The notes under the pieces are model-generated. The model did not search any database and was not told the origin of the DNA. It worked only from the letters and a program-made list of their open reading frames with translations. This document shows positions 6,516-13,465 of a stretch of 22,006 nucleotides of DNA, piece by piece. Origin of the DNA: CAYFUL01 sp964346375 (lineage in GTDB: Bacteria; Bacillota; Clostridia; Tissierellales; Peptoniphilaceae); the NCBI GenBank assembly GCA_964346375.1, contig CAYFUL010000023.1, positions 1 through 22,006 of the forward strand, given 5' to 3'. The first letter of the stretch is position 1; every line of letters starts with the position of its first letter. The translations under genes and the position numbers were made by a program.

Positions 6516-8420
6516 ATGGATCAAAACCTTGAAAATTTAAACGAAATGCTCTTAATTAGAAGGCAAAAACTTGCAAAACTTCAAGAGGAGGGAAATGATC
6601 CCTTTGAAATTGAAAAATACAATGTTTCAAATTATAGTGATGAAATAGGAAGTAACTTTGAAGAATTTGAAGAGAAACAGGTTTCAGTTGCAGGTAGAAT
6701 TATGTCTAAAAGAGGCCATGGAAAAATTGCCTTTTTAGATTTAATGGACTCTAAGGGAAAAATTCAAATTTTTGCAAAAAAGGATTTACTAGAGGAATCC
6801 TATGAAACTGTAAAATCCATAGATATTGGAGATATAGTTGGAGTAGTGGGAGAGGTATTTAAAACTCAAGCCGGAGAAATTTCCATAAGAGCAACAGAGT
6901 TTACCCTTCTATCAAAATCCCTACAAATACTACCAGAGAAATTTCATGGACTTAAAGATCCTGATCTTAGATATAGACAGAGATATGTTGATTTAATTGT
7001 AAACCCAGGAATTAAGGAGACTTTTATTTTAAGAAATAAGATAATAAAATCCATTAGAAAGTTCCTAGACGATAGGGGATACCTAGAAGTTGAAACACCT
7101 ATTCTTGGTATAGTTGCTGGTGGGGCAAATGCAAGACCATTTTTAACTCACCATAACACTTTAAATATAGACATGCAGCTTAGAATTGCAAATGAACTAT
7201 TTTTAAAGAGACTTATAGTTGGTGGATTTGACAAGGTTTACGAAATGGGTAAGATGTTTAGAAACGAGGGGATGGATACAAGACATAACCCAGAGTTTAC
7301 CAACATTGAACTTTACGAAGCCTATGCAGATTACAATGATATGATGGAGATTACAGAAAATCTCTTTGAATACGTAGCATTAGAAGTACTTGGAACAACT
7401 GTTGTAAATTACCAAGGAAGGGATATAGATTTTAAAGCTCCTTGGAAGAGAATTACCATGACAGAATGTATAAAAGAGATTACTGGCGTGGATTTTGATA
7501 CTATTGAAACTGACGAGGAAGCTAAAAAAATAGCTGAAGAAAAGGGAATAAAGGTAGAGGATAGATGGACAAGGGGCCATATTCTTGCAGAGTTTTTTGA
7601 AGAATTTTGTGAGGAGTCTTTAGTACAACCTACATTTATAATAGGACATCCTGTAGAGGTTTCTCCCCTTGCGAAAAAGAACCCTAAGGATAAAAGACTA
7701 ACCCAAAGATTTGAAGCCTTTATGAATGGCTGGGAGCTTGCAAATGCCTTTTCAGAGTTAAACGATCCAATAGATCAAAGACAGAGATTTGAAGCACAAG
7801 TTGCTGAAAAAGAAGCAGGAGACGAAGAATCTCACCCAATGGATTCAGACTTTATTAACGCAATAGAAGTAGGACTTCCACCAACTGGAGGACTTGGAAT
7901 TGGAGTAGATAGAATGATTATGATTCTAACTGACAGTCCAAGTATAAGGGATATAATCCTGTTTCCGACTATGAAGCCACTTGAAGATAAATCAGAGGAT
8001 ATAAAGGTATTAGCAGAACCAGTTGAAGAAGTACTAGAGGAAATAGATTTTTCAAAGATAGTAGTTGAACCGCTTTTTGAAGATGCAGTAGACTTTGAGA
8101 CATTTTCAAAATCAGACTTTAGAGTTGTAAAGGTACTAAACTGTGAAGAAGTACCTAAGTCTAAAAAACTATTAAAGTTTACACTAGACGATGGCTCTGG
8201 AACTGAAAGAACTATACTAAGTGGAATTAAAGATTATTACAGTGCAGAGTCTTTAATTGGAAAAACATTAGTTGCAATATGTAACCTTCCACCACGTAAA
8301 ATGATGGGAATAGATTCAGAGGGAATGATAATCTCTGCAGTTCATGAAGAAGAAGGAAATGAAAGACTTAATCTATTAATGTTAAGTCCAAGAATACCAG
8401 CAGGGGCAAAATTATATTAA
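6516..8420 (+). CDS. lysS: Lysine-tRNA ligase (class II) with C-terminal MetRS-type tRNA-binding domain
   Basis: Charges tRNA-Lys with lysine. Residues 1-488 are a complete class II LysRS: anticodon-binding OB domain (about 55-135, with RIMSKRGHGKIAFLDL), motif 1 around FLDDRGYLEVETPIL (183-197), motif 2 from FRNEGMDTRHNPEFTNIELY (248-267) and motif 3 GLGIGVDRMIMIL (459-471), ending LFPTMKP. After a Glu-rich linker (489-524) comes an unexpected second domain (525-634): FETFSKSDFRVVKV, KSKKLLKFTLDDG, RTILSGIKDYY, NLPPRKMMGIDSEGMIISA and PAGAKLY. This is the EMAPII/Trbp111-type OB fold usually found at the C-terminus of MetRS or as its beta subunit. The total of 634 aa compares with about 490 for ordinary bacterial LysRS. 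The frame runs unbroken through the junction. AAGGAGGAAG precedes the start. No T-box leader is seen. Confidence 0.95.
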   Translation: MDQNLENLNEMLLIRRQKLAKLQEEGNDPFEIEKYNVSNYSDEIGSNFEEFEEKQVSVAGRIMSKRGHGKIAFLDLMDSKGKIQIFAKKDLLEESYETVKSIDIGDIVGVVGEVFKTQAGEISIRATEFTLLSKSLQILPEKFHGLKDPDLRYRQRYVDLIVNPGIKETFILRNKIIKSIRKFLDDRGYLEVETPILGIVAGGANARPFLTHHNTLNIDMQLRIANELFLKRLIVGGFDKVYEMGKMFRNEGMDTRHNPEFTNIELYEAYADYNDMMEITENLFEYVALEVLGTTVVNYQGRDIDFKAPWKRITMTECIKEITGVDFDTIETDEEAKKIAEEKGIKVEDRWTRGHILAEFFEEFCEESLVQPTFIIGHPVEVSPLAKKNPKDKRLTQRFEAFMNGWELANAFSELNDPIDQRQRFEAQVAEKEAGDEESHPMDSDFINAIEVGLPPTGGLGIGVDRMIMILTDSPSIRDIILFPTMKPLEDKSEDIKVLAEPVEEVLEEIDFSKIVVEPLFEDAVDFETFSKSDFRVVKVLNCEEVPKSKKLLKFTLDDGSGTERTILSGIKDYYSAESLIGKTLVAICNLPPRKMMGIDSEGMIISAVHEEEGNERLNLLMLSPRIPAGAKLY

Positions 8421-8422
8421 AT

Positions 8423-8453
8423 AAAAGCAGGTTGAATTTTCAGCCTGCTTTTT
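8423..8453. terminator. Bidirectional terminator between lysS and the convergent lipoprotein gene
   Basis: AAAAGCAGG (8423-8431) pairs with CCTGCTTTT (8444-8452); an inner T-G wobble and TGA/TCA pairing extend the stem. There is a T-run on the plus strand and a matching one on the minus strand, so it can serve both converging genes. Confidence 0.88.
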
Positions 8454-8456
8454 ATA

Positions 8457-9371
8457 TTATTCCTTATCTTCTTTTTCGCTATCCTTATTTTTTCTAAACT
8501 TACTAAAAAATTTCTTATCTGAAAACTTTCCCTTATGGATAAATTTTTTTGAGATAAATACTATTATCCCTATTAAAATTATATATGGTAGTAGGTATAT
8601 TAAATTTACCACCAAACCCGTCATAAATGATCCAAAGGATTTAAAGGTTCTTGAAAATGCCAGCCCAACTTGGCTAAAAAATCCCGGCTCTTGGTAGGCA
8701 GTTCTATTTGCAGAAATTTCAAACAGGGATAGAATTATTTTTGAGTGGGAGATTCTTCCGTCTAAATTTTTTAAATCCCTCTCCAGTCCTTCAATTCGAT
8801 AGATGGTTTCTGTAATTTCATCTTCTAATTTTAAAAGATTTTCTAAATCAGCTTCCTTTTCAGCCATGGAATTAAGTCTTTCAAGTTTTTCTCTCTGAGT
8901 TTTTAATCTAAGCTCTTGATCCTCATATGTATCTGTAACATCTTCAGAGTTTAAACTCTTGTTTAAAAGGTTTAAACCTTCATTTGCCTCTAATTCTGAA
9001 ATAAAATCATCTGCATTTTCTGCAGGAACATTTAATGAAATTGTAGAACTTCTCGTGTCGTAATTTTCCTCTTCAAATTGAGTTGCATATCCACTGTACT
9101 TTTCCAATAGGGCATTTATATCTTTAAGTGCCTTGTCGTATTCCTTTGATTGAAATGAGATATTGTAGTTTTTTATAATCTTTCGATTTTCTGCATCGGT
9201 CTTTAAATTAAAATCCCTATCACCGTCTTTAACGCCATCTATATTATTAGAATAGTTAGCAGATTCCGTAGTACTTTCCATAGGTGCACCTGCAGTATTA
9301 GCTGAAGCACCACATCCTGTTAAAATTATTAATGACAATAGCAAGTAAATGTATTTTGAAAATTTTTTCAT
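8457..9371 (-). CDS. DUF4349-type lipoprotein with C-terminal membrane anchor
   Basis: A 304-aa surface lipoprotein of unknown function. The N-terminus MKKFSKYIYLLLSLIILTGC is a lipoprotein signal with lipobox LTGC and lipidation Cys20. A Ser/Thr/Asn-rich spacer (21-60) follows. The main domain matches the DUF4349 pattern: RKIIKNYNISFQSKEYDKAL, GYATQFEE, STISLNVPAENADDFISELE, DVTDTYEDQELRLKTQREKL and a charged coiled coil up to about residue 205. A membrane helix lies near 252-274, then a Lys/Asp/Glu-rich cytoplasmic tail. Thus it appears lipidated at one end and membrane-spanning at the other. CAAAGGAG precedes the ATG at 9371, and a TATAAT lies at 9412-9407 on the minus strand without a good -35. 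It stands alone and is convergent with lysS, so context gives no functional clue. Confidence 0.85.
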   Translation of the reverse strand: MKKFSKYIYLLLSLIILTGCGASANTAGAPMESTTESANYSNNIDGVKDGDRDFNLKTDAENRKIIKNYNISFQSKEYDKALKDINALLEKYSGYATQFEEENYDTRSSTISLNVPAENADDFISELEANEGLNLLNKSLNSEDVTDTYEDQELRLKTQREKLERLNSMAEKEADLENLLKLEDEITETIYRIEGLERDLKNLDGRISHSKIILSLFEISANRTAYQEPGFFSQVGLAFSRTFKSFGSFMTGLVVNLIYLLPYIILIGIIVFISKKFIHKGKFSDKKFFSKFRKNKDSEKEDKE

Positions 9372-9540
9372 AGCATTCTCCTTTGTTATTAAAAATAAGA
9401 GACTATATTATATTTATACCCAGTGTATATATTTTTAGTAAGTTTTAGTGATAATGGTATGATTGTTTTTGTATATTCTAGTGATAAAGTGGTGTGGTTT
9501 TTATACTAATATATTTTTTTACAAATTTTTTACAAAGTGT

Positions 9541-9569
9541 TTGCAAATGTTTTCTTATGTGAATAATAC
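9541..9569 (+). promoter_or_regulatory. Probable promoter of the DUF169 gene
   Basis: TTGCAA (9541-9546) and TAATAC (9564-9569) are separated by 17 bp, 39 nt before the start codon. A TATAAT nearer the ribosome-binding site (about 9588-9593) would leave almost no leader and is less likely. Confidence 0.5.
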
Positions 9570-9608
9570 AATAAGAAGGTATGTTTTTATAATAGAAAGG
9601 AGAATATT

Positions 9609-10280
9609 ATGACTTATAATTTTAAAGAGATAGTAGATGATCTCTACAAGTATTTAAGACTTCCTGAGACACCTGTTGGAATTAAGTACTTTGAGTCAAA
9701 AGAGGAATGTCTTTCTGTTGAAAGGGTAAGAGTAACTGATAAGAAGATTACACTTTGCCAGGCACTATGGCAATCAGTTACAAATAGTTGGACTGTGGCT
9801 TTCACCTCTGATACACCTCCTTTTAATTACTGTGCTCAGGCAAATGGGCTAGCTAAAAGAGATGAAAAATTTGAATCTGGAGAACTTTTTGTAGGTGGTT
9901 GGTTTAACGAAGTTGAGGATGGAAAAAATGACGATATTGAACTTGAACAGCTAGATAAAATTTATGAGGGAGTAGTAATTTCTCCTCTTGCTGCTGGTAA
10001 AATTGAACCGGATGTTTGTATACTACATATGAATTCTGCACAGGCTTTCCTATTCTACGCAGGATATTTAAATCAAGGCTACGAAAAATTACACCGGACC
10101 TTTGGAAGTGAAACTGCCTGTAACAATTCCTGGGTTAGGGCAATGGCTACTAAAAAACCTCAACTTGCTCTCCCTAGCTTTGGAGAGAGAAAATTTGGCG
10201 CAGCAAAGGACTACGAACTTGTATGTGCATTAATTCCAGAGCAACTTGAAATTGAAACTAATGGTGTTAAACAGCTTTAA
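9609..10280 (+). CDS. DUF169 family protein
   Basis: A 223-aa soluble protein of the DUF169 (COG2043) family; no function is established that I know of. The N-terminus has the family pattern LYKYLRLPETPVGIKYF, followed by a KITLCQALWQSVTNSW segment, PPFNYCAQANGL, and a central VVISPLAAGKIEPDVCILHM region followed by AQAFLFYAGYL. Cysteines at 34, 50, 75, 137, 171 and 206 are notable; those at 50, 75, 137 and 171 lie in the most family-like stretches and could bind metal or a cofactor, which is speculation. There is no signal peptide or membrane segment. The start is preceded by AAAGGAG. The gene is monocistronic: promoter upstream, and hairpins plus a strong terminator downstream. Confidence 0.85.
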   Translation: MTYNFKEIVDDLYKYLRLPETPVGIKYFESKEECLSVERVRVTDKKITLCQALWQSVTNSWTVAFTSDTPPFNYCAQANGLAKRDEKFESGELFVGGWFNEVEDGKNDDIELEQLDKIYEGVVISPLAAGKIEPDVCILHMNSAQAFLFYAGYLNQGYEKLHRTFGSETACNNSWVRAMATKKPQLALPSFGERKFGAAKDYELVCALIPEQLEIETNGVKQL

Positions 10281-10319
10281 AAAATGGATTAAGGTACCCA
10301 ATTCCACTTCATGGTATAA

Positions 10320-10402
10320 CTTGCGACTCTAGGGAAGGTTTCCCTAAACACTACTTCGATTTCTAGTAGTATTTTAAGTCCCCCTTATAGGGGGATTTTT
10401 TA
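10320..10402 (+). ncRNA. Candidate small RNA or structured 3' UTR
   Basis: Three hairpins follow one another: TAGGGAA-GGT-TTCCCTA (10330-10346), ACTACT with AGTAGT (10350-10370) and the terminator at 10379-10401. Upstream, TGGTATAAC (10312-10320) resembles an extended -10 box, but no -35 is evident at 17 bp. The RNA could be a short independent transcript or the processed 3' end of the DUF169 mRNA. It matches no RNA family I recognise, including riboswitches, 6S RNA, SRP RNA, tmRNA and T-box. Confidence 0.35.
10379..10401 (+). terminator. Strong intrinsic terminator after the DUF169 gene
   Basis: TCCCCC (10379-10384), loop TTATA, GGGGGA (10390-10395), then six Ts. It separates the DUF169 unit from ftsZ. 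Confidence 0.9.
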
Positions 10403-10438
10403 TTTACCTACCTAAATACAAGTAAATTACAATATATG

Positions 10439-10467
10439 TTGACTAATTGTGTATTTTTTCATAAAAT
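10439..10467 (+). promoter_or_regulatory. Promoter of ftsZ
   Basis: TTGACT (10439-10444) and TAAAAT (10462-10467) are separated by 17 bp, 45 nt before the ftsZ start codon. Confidence 0.7.
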
Positions 10468-10512
10468 AATAGTATGATGATTGGACAATACCTATAGATG
10501 AGGAGGATAAAA

Positions 10513-11595
10513 ATGTTGGATTTTGATATGGATCAGGATGATTTTGCCAAAATAAAAGTTGTTGGAGTAGGCGGAGGCGGAAACAACGCTGTAAATAGAA
10601 TGATTCAAGCTGGAGTAAGAGGGGTTGAATTTTATACTGTTAATACTGATAGACAGGCTTTAAAAAATTCACTTGCCGATAATAAGGTACAAATTGGTGA
10701 AAAGGTAACTAAGGGACTTGGTGCAGGTGCAAACCCAGAAGTTGGAGAACAATCAGCAGAGGAATCTAGAGATGAAATAAGAGAAATTCTTGATGGCGCT
10801 GATATGGTATTTATTACTGCCGGAATGGGTGGAGGTACTGGTACAGGTGCTGCTCCTGTTATTGCTGAAGTTGCTAAGGAATTAGGCCTACTTACTGTTG
10901 GTGTTGTTACTAAACCCTTTACTTTTGAAGGTAGCAGAAGAGCAAAGTCCGCTGACAAAGGTATCATGGCATTAAAGGACAAGGTTGATACTCTTGTTAT
11001 TATTCCAAATGATAAACTTCTCGATGTTTCCGATAAAAAGACTAGTTTTGCAAATGCTTTTGAAATGGCAGATGAAATCCTAAAACAAGGTATTCAAGGT
11101 ATTTCTGATTTAATTTCCGTTCCTAATTTAATAAATCTTGACTTCGCCGATGTTAAGACAATTATGTATGACAAGGGTATTGCTCATATGGGTATTGGCA
11201 TGGCTAATGGAGATGACAGAGCAACTGAAGCTGCTAGAATGGCAATCGAGTCTCCTCTACTAGAAACATCAATAGCTGGTGCAAAATCCGTACTTCTTAA
11301 TATTACTGCTGGTAATGACCTAGGTATTTTTGAAGTTAATGAAGCGGCTGATTTAATCAGAGAATATGTAGATGAAGATGCTAATATCATCTTCGGAGCA
11401 GGAATAGATGAATCATTAAAGGATCATGTAAAGATTACTGTTATTGCTACTGAATTTGGAAGTAAAGAAGAAGATAAGAAAAATATGGTAGATAGGTTCA
11501 ATAAATTCAACGCTGACAAATTAAAGACAGGTAAGGACAGTAAGGATGACGATGGTGGATTAAATATCCCATCTTTCCTAAGAAATAATAGATAA
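10513..11595 (+). CDS. ftsZ: Cell division protein FtsZ
   Basis: Tubulin-like GTPase that polymerises into the Z ring at mid-cell and recruits the division machinery. I chose the ATG at 10513. The in-frame ATG at 10498 is followed directly by AGGAGG, which must be the ribosome-binding site. The 360-aa product has VVGVGGGGNNAVNRM (16-30), the tubulin signature GGGTGTG (107-113), the T7 synergy loop NLDFADVKTIM (208-218) that completes the GTPase site of the next subunit, and the C-terminal peptide NIPSFLRNNR (351-360) that binds FtsA and SepF-type partners. The linker before that peptide is short and charged. It has its own promoter and terminator and lies away from ftsA and the mur genes, so it is not in a classic dcw cluster here. 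Confidence 0.98.
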   Translation: MLDFDMDQDDFAKIKVVGVGGGGNNAVNRMIQAGVRGVEFYTVNTDRQALKNSLADNKVQIGEKVTKGLGAGANPEVGEQSAEESRDEIREILDGADMVFITAGMGGGTGTGAAPVIAEVAKELGLLTVGVVTKPFTFEGSRRAKSADKGIMALKDKVDTLVIIPNDKLLDVSDKKTSFANAFEMADEILKQGIQGISDLISVPNLINLDFADVKTIMYDKGIAHMGIGMANGDDRATEAARMAIESPLLETSIAGAKSVLLNITAGNDLGIFEVNEAADLIREYVDEDANIIFGAGIDESLKDHVKITVIATEFGSKEEDKKNMVDRFNKFNADKLKTGKDSKDDDGGLNIPSFLRNNR

Positions 11596-11623
11596 GGGCA
11601 TATCTTCGGATATGCTCTTTTTT
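11595..11623 (+). terminator. Intrinsic terminator after ftsZ
   Basis: AGGGCATATC (11595-11604), loop TTCG, GATATGCTCT (11609-11618) with one G-T wobble, then six Ts. The stable UUCG tetraloop makes this efficient. nrdR starts 12 nt later, so nrdR may depend on read-through or an unseen promoter. Confidence 0.9.
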
Positions 11624-11634
11624 CGAGGTGCGTA

Positions 11635-12096
11635 ATGAGATGTCCATTTTGTGGAGAAAAAGATAGTAAAGTTATAGATTCAAGACCTACTGAGGAAGGG
11701 GCAACTATTAGAAGAAGAAGAGAGTGTATAAGTTGTGGCAAGAGATTTACAACTTATGAAAAAATAGAGGACAATCCAATTTCTGTAATTAAGAAGGACG
11801 GAAATAGACAGACCTTTGACAGGGATAAGATTATTCGTGGAATGATTAAATCCTGTGAAAAAAGACCTGTTTCCATAAAGGATATTGAAGCTGCTGCCGA
11901 TAGAATCGAGGCTAAAGTTCAAAACACTATGAAAAAGGAAATTTACTCTATGGAAATTGGAGATCTTGTAATGGAAGAACTTCGTAAACTTGATGAGGTA
12001 AGCTATGTAAGATTTGCCTCTGTATATAGAGAATTTAAGGATTTAGAGTCCTTTATGGGAGAGCTAGAGGGAATTTTAAAGGAGAGAAATAGTTAA
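11635..12096 (+). CDS. nrdR: Ribonucleotide reductase transcriptional repressor NrdR
   Basis: Zinc- and nucleotide-binding repressor of ribonucleotide reductase operons. The 153-aa product has a zinc ribbon with Cys3, Cys6, Cys31 and Cys34 (MRCPFCGEKD and ECISCGKRFTTYE), the basic DNA-binding stretch IRRRREC, and a C-terminal ATP-cone (ISVIKKDGNRQTFDRDKIIR onwards) that senses ATP/dATP. The length is standard. GAGGTG lies 5 nt before the ATG. The stop overlaps the rarA start by one base (TAATG), so translation of the two is probably coupled. No ribonucleotide reductase gene is in this window, so its targets lie elsewhere. Confidence 0.97.
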   Translation: MRCPFCGEKDSKVIDSRPTEEGATIRRRRECISCGKRFTTYEKIEDNPISVIKKDGNRQTFDRDKIIRGMIKSCEKRPVSIKDIEAAADRIEAKVQNTMKKEIYSMEIGDLVMEELRKLDEVSYVRFASVYREFKDLESFMGELEGILKERNS

Positions 12097-13424
12097 TGGA
12101 TTTATTTACATTAAATATGGAGAAGAATCTCTCAAACTCTGCTCCTCTTTCAGATAGACTAAGGCCTAGAAATTTAGATGAATTTTACGGCCAAAAACAC
12201 CTTGTGGGAGAGGGAAGGTACTTAAATAGGGTAATATTATCGGACCAAGTACCTTCAATTATCTTCTACGGTCCTCCAGGAGTGGGTAAGACCACCTTGG
12301 CGGAAATAATTGCAAAATCAACTAAGAAAAGGTTTGAAAAACTCTCTGCAGTTGCTTCAAACCTTAAACAATTAAGAGAGGTTCTTAATGTTGCAGAGGA
12401 CAACTTAAAACTCCACGGAGTGCGTACTATTCTATTTATTGATGAGATTCATAGATTTAATAAGACGCAGCAAGATGGACTGCTGCCCTTTGTAGAGAAG
12501 GGGATAGTTATTTTAATTGGAGCAACTACTGAAAACCCGTATTTCGAAGTGAATAAAGCTCTACTTTCAAGGTGTAGGCTACTTAATCTCTATCCCCTTA
12601 ATTATTCGGACTTAGAGGAAGTCTTAAATAATGCACTAAGTGATAGAATAAGGGGCTTTGGAAATAAAAAAATCGACTTTTCAAAGAGTGCAAGGGATTT
12701 TTTAATTAAAGCCAGCGATTCTGACGCAAGGGCAATGTTAAACTCCCTTGAAATTGCAGTACTATCTACTGACCCAGATGAAAATGGGGTAATAGTAATT
12801 GATGAAGGTGTACTAGAGGACTGTATTCAAAAAAAATATGTAAAGTATGATAAGGGCGGACAGGAGCATTACAATACCATATCTGCATTTATTAAATCCA
12901 TGAGAGGGTCTGATCCTGACGCTGCTATTTACTACTTAGCAAGGATGTTAGAAGCGGGAGAGGACGTAAAATTTATTGCAAGGCGTATGATTATACTTGC
13001 ATCTGAAGATATTGGACTAGCTGATCCAAATGCAATAAATGTTGCCACAAGTGTTTTTAATGGGGTAAATATGGTAGGAATGCCTGAGGCAAGAATAATA
13101 TTAGCAGAGGGTGTTATTTATTTAGCTACTGCTCCAAAGAGTAATTCCGCCTACCTTGCCATTGATAGTGCATTAAATGATATAAGAAATAATAGTTCTG
13201 GTACTATACCAACCTATTTAAGGGATAGTACCGATCCAATTTTAGAGGAGTCCCATGGTAAGTATAAGTACCCCCATAGTTACCAGGGTGGCTATGTAAA
13301 ACAGGACTATTTACCAGAGGAGTTTAGGGATAGAACGTATTACAATCCTAAGAGATACGGCTTTGAGGACAGTATTTATACTAGGCTTCTAGAGCTGCGT
13401 AAGATTGACAATGAGAGTGAGTAA
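12096..13424 (+). CDS. rarA: Replication-associated recombination protein A (RarA/MgsA AAA+ ATPase)
   Basis: AAA+ ATPase of the clamp-loader-like Mgs1/WRNIP1 family that acts at stalled replication forks. The 442-aa protein has the family start SAPLSDRLRPRNLDEFYGQ, Walker A GPPGVGKTT (59-67), Walker B ILFIDEIHRF (112-121), sensor 1 and arginine-finger region GATTENPYFEVNKALLSRC (142-160), and the C-terminal tetramerisation domain with RGSDPDAAIYYLARMLEAGE and ASEDIGLADPNAI. The length is typical. A ribosome-binding site AAAGGAGAG lies in the end of nrdR and the genes share one base. Its 3' end also holds the -35 box of the asnS promoter. Confidence 0.96.
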   Translation: MDLFTLNMEKNLSNSAPLSDRLRPRNLDEFYGQKHLVGEGRYLNRVILSDQVPSIIFYGPPGVGKTTLAEIIAKSTKKRFEKLSAVASNLKQLREVLNVAEDNLKLHGVRTILFIDEIHRFNKTQQDGLLPFVEKGIVILIGATTENPYFEVNKALLSRCRLLNLYPLNYSDLEEVLNNALSDRIRGFGNKKIDFSKSARDFLIKASDSDARAMLNSLEIAVLSTDPDENGVIVIDEGVLEDCIQKKYVKYDKGGQEHYNTISAFIKSMRGSDPDAAIYYLARMLEAGEDVKFIARRMIILASEDIGLADPNAINVATSVFNGVNMVGMPEARIILAEGVIYLATAPKSNSAYLAIDSALNDIRNNSSGTIPTYLRDSTDPILEESHGKYKYPHSYQGGYVKQDYLPEEFRDRTYYNPKRYGFEDSIYTRLLELRKIDNESE

Positions 13425-13433
13425 ATATATAAT
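13405..13433 (+). promoter_or_regulatory. Perfect-consensus promoter of asnS
   Basis: TTGACA (13405-13410) and TATAAT (13428-13433) are separated by 17 bp: a full match to the sigma-A consensus. The -35 and most of the spacer lie inside the rarA coding sequence. The expected leader is about 25 nt, too short for a T-box. Confidence 0.85.
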
Positions 13434-13465
13434 TTAAATATTTAGTTTATAAATTAGGAGGAAGT

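Noticed and set aside
10281..10402. tRNA gene or known riboswitch in the hairpin region
   Set aside because: The TTCGATT stretch resembles a T-loop but its stem gives a 9-base loop and no acceptor or anticodon arm pairs. The conserved cores of preQ1, purine, glycine, SAM, guanidine and T-box RNAs are absent.
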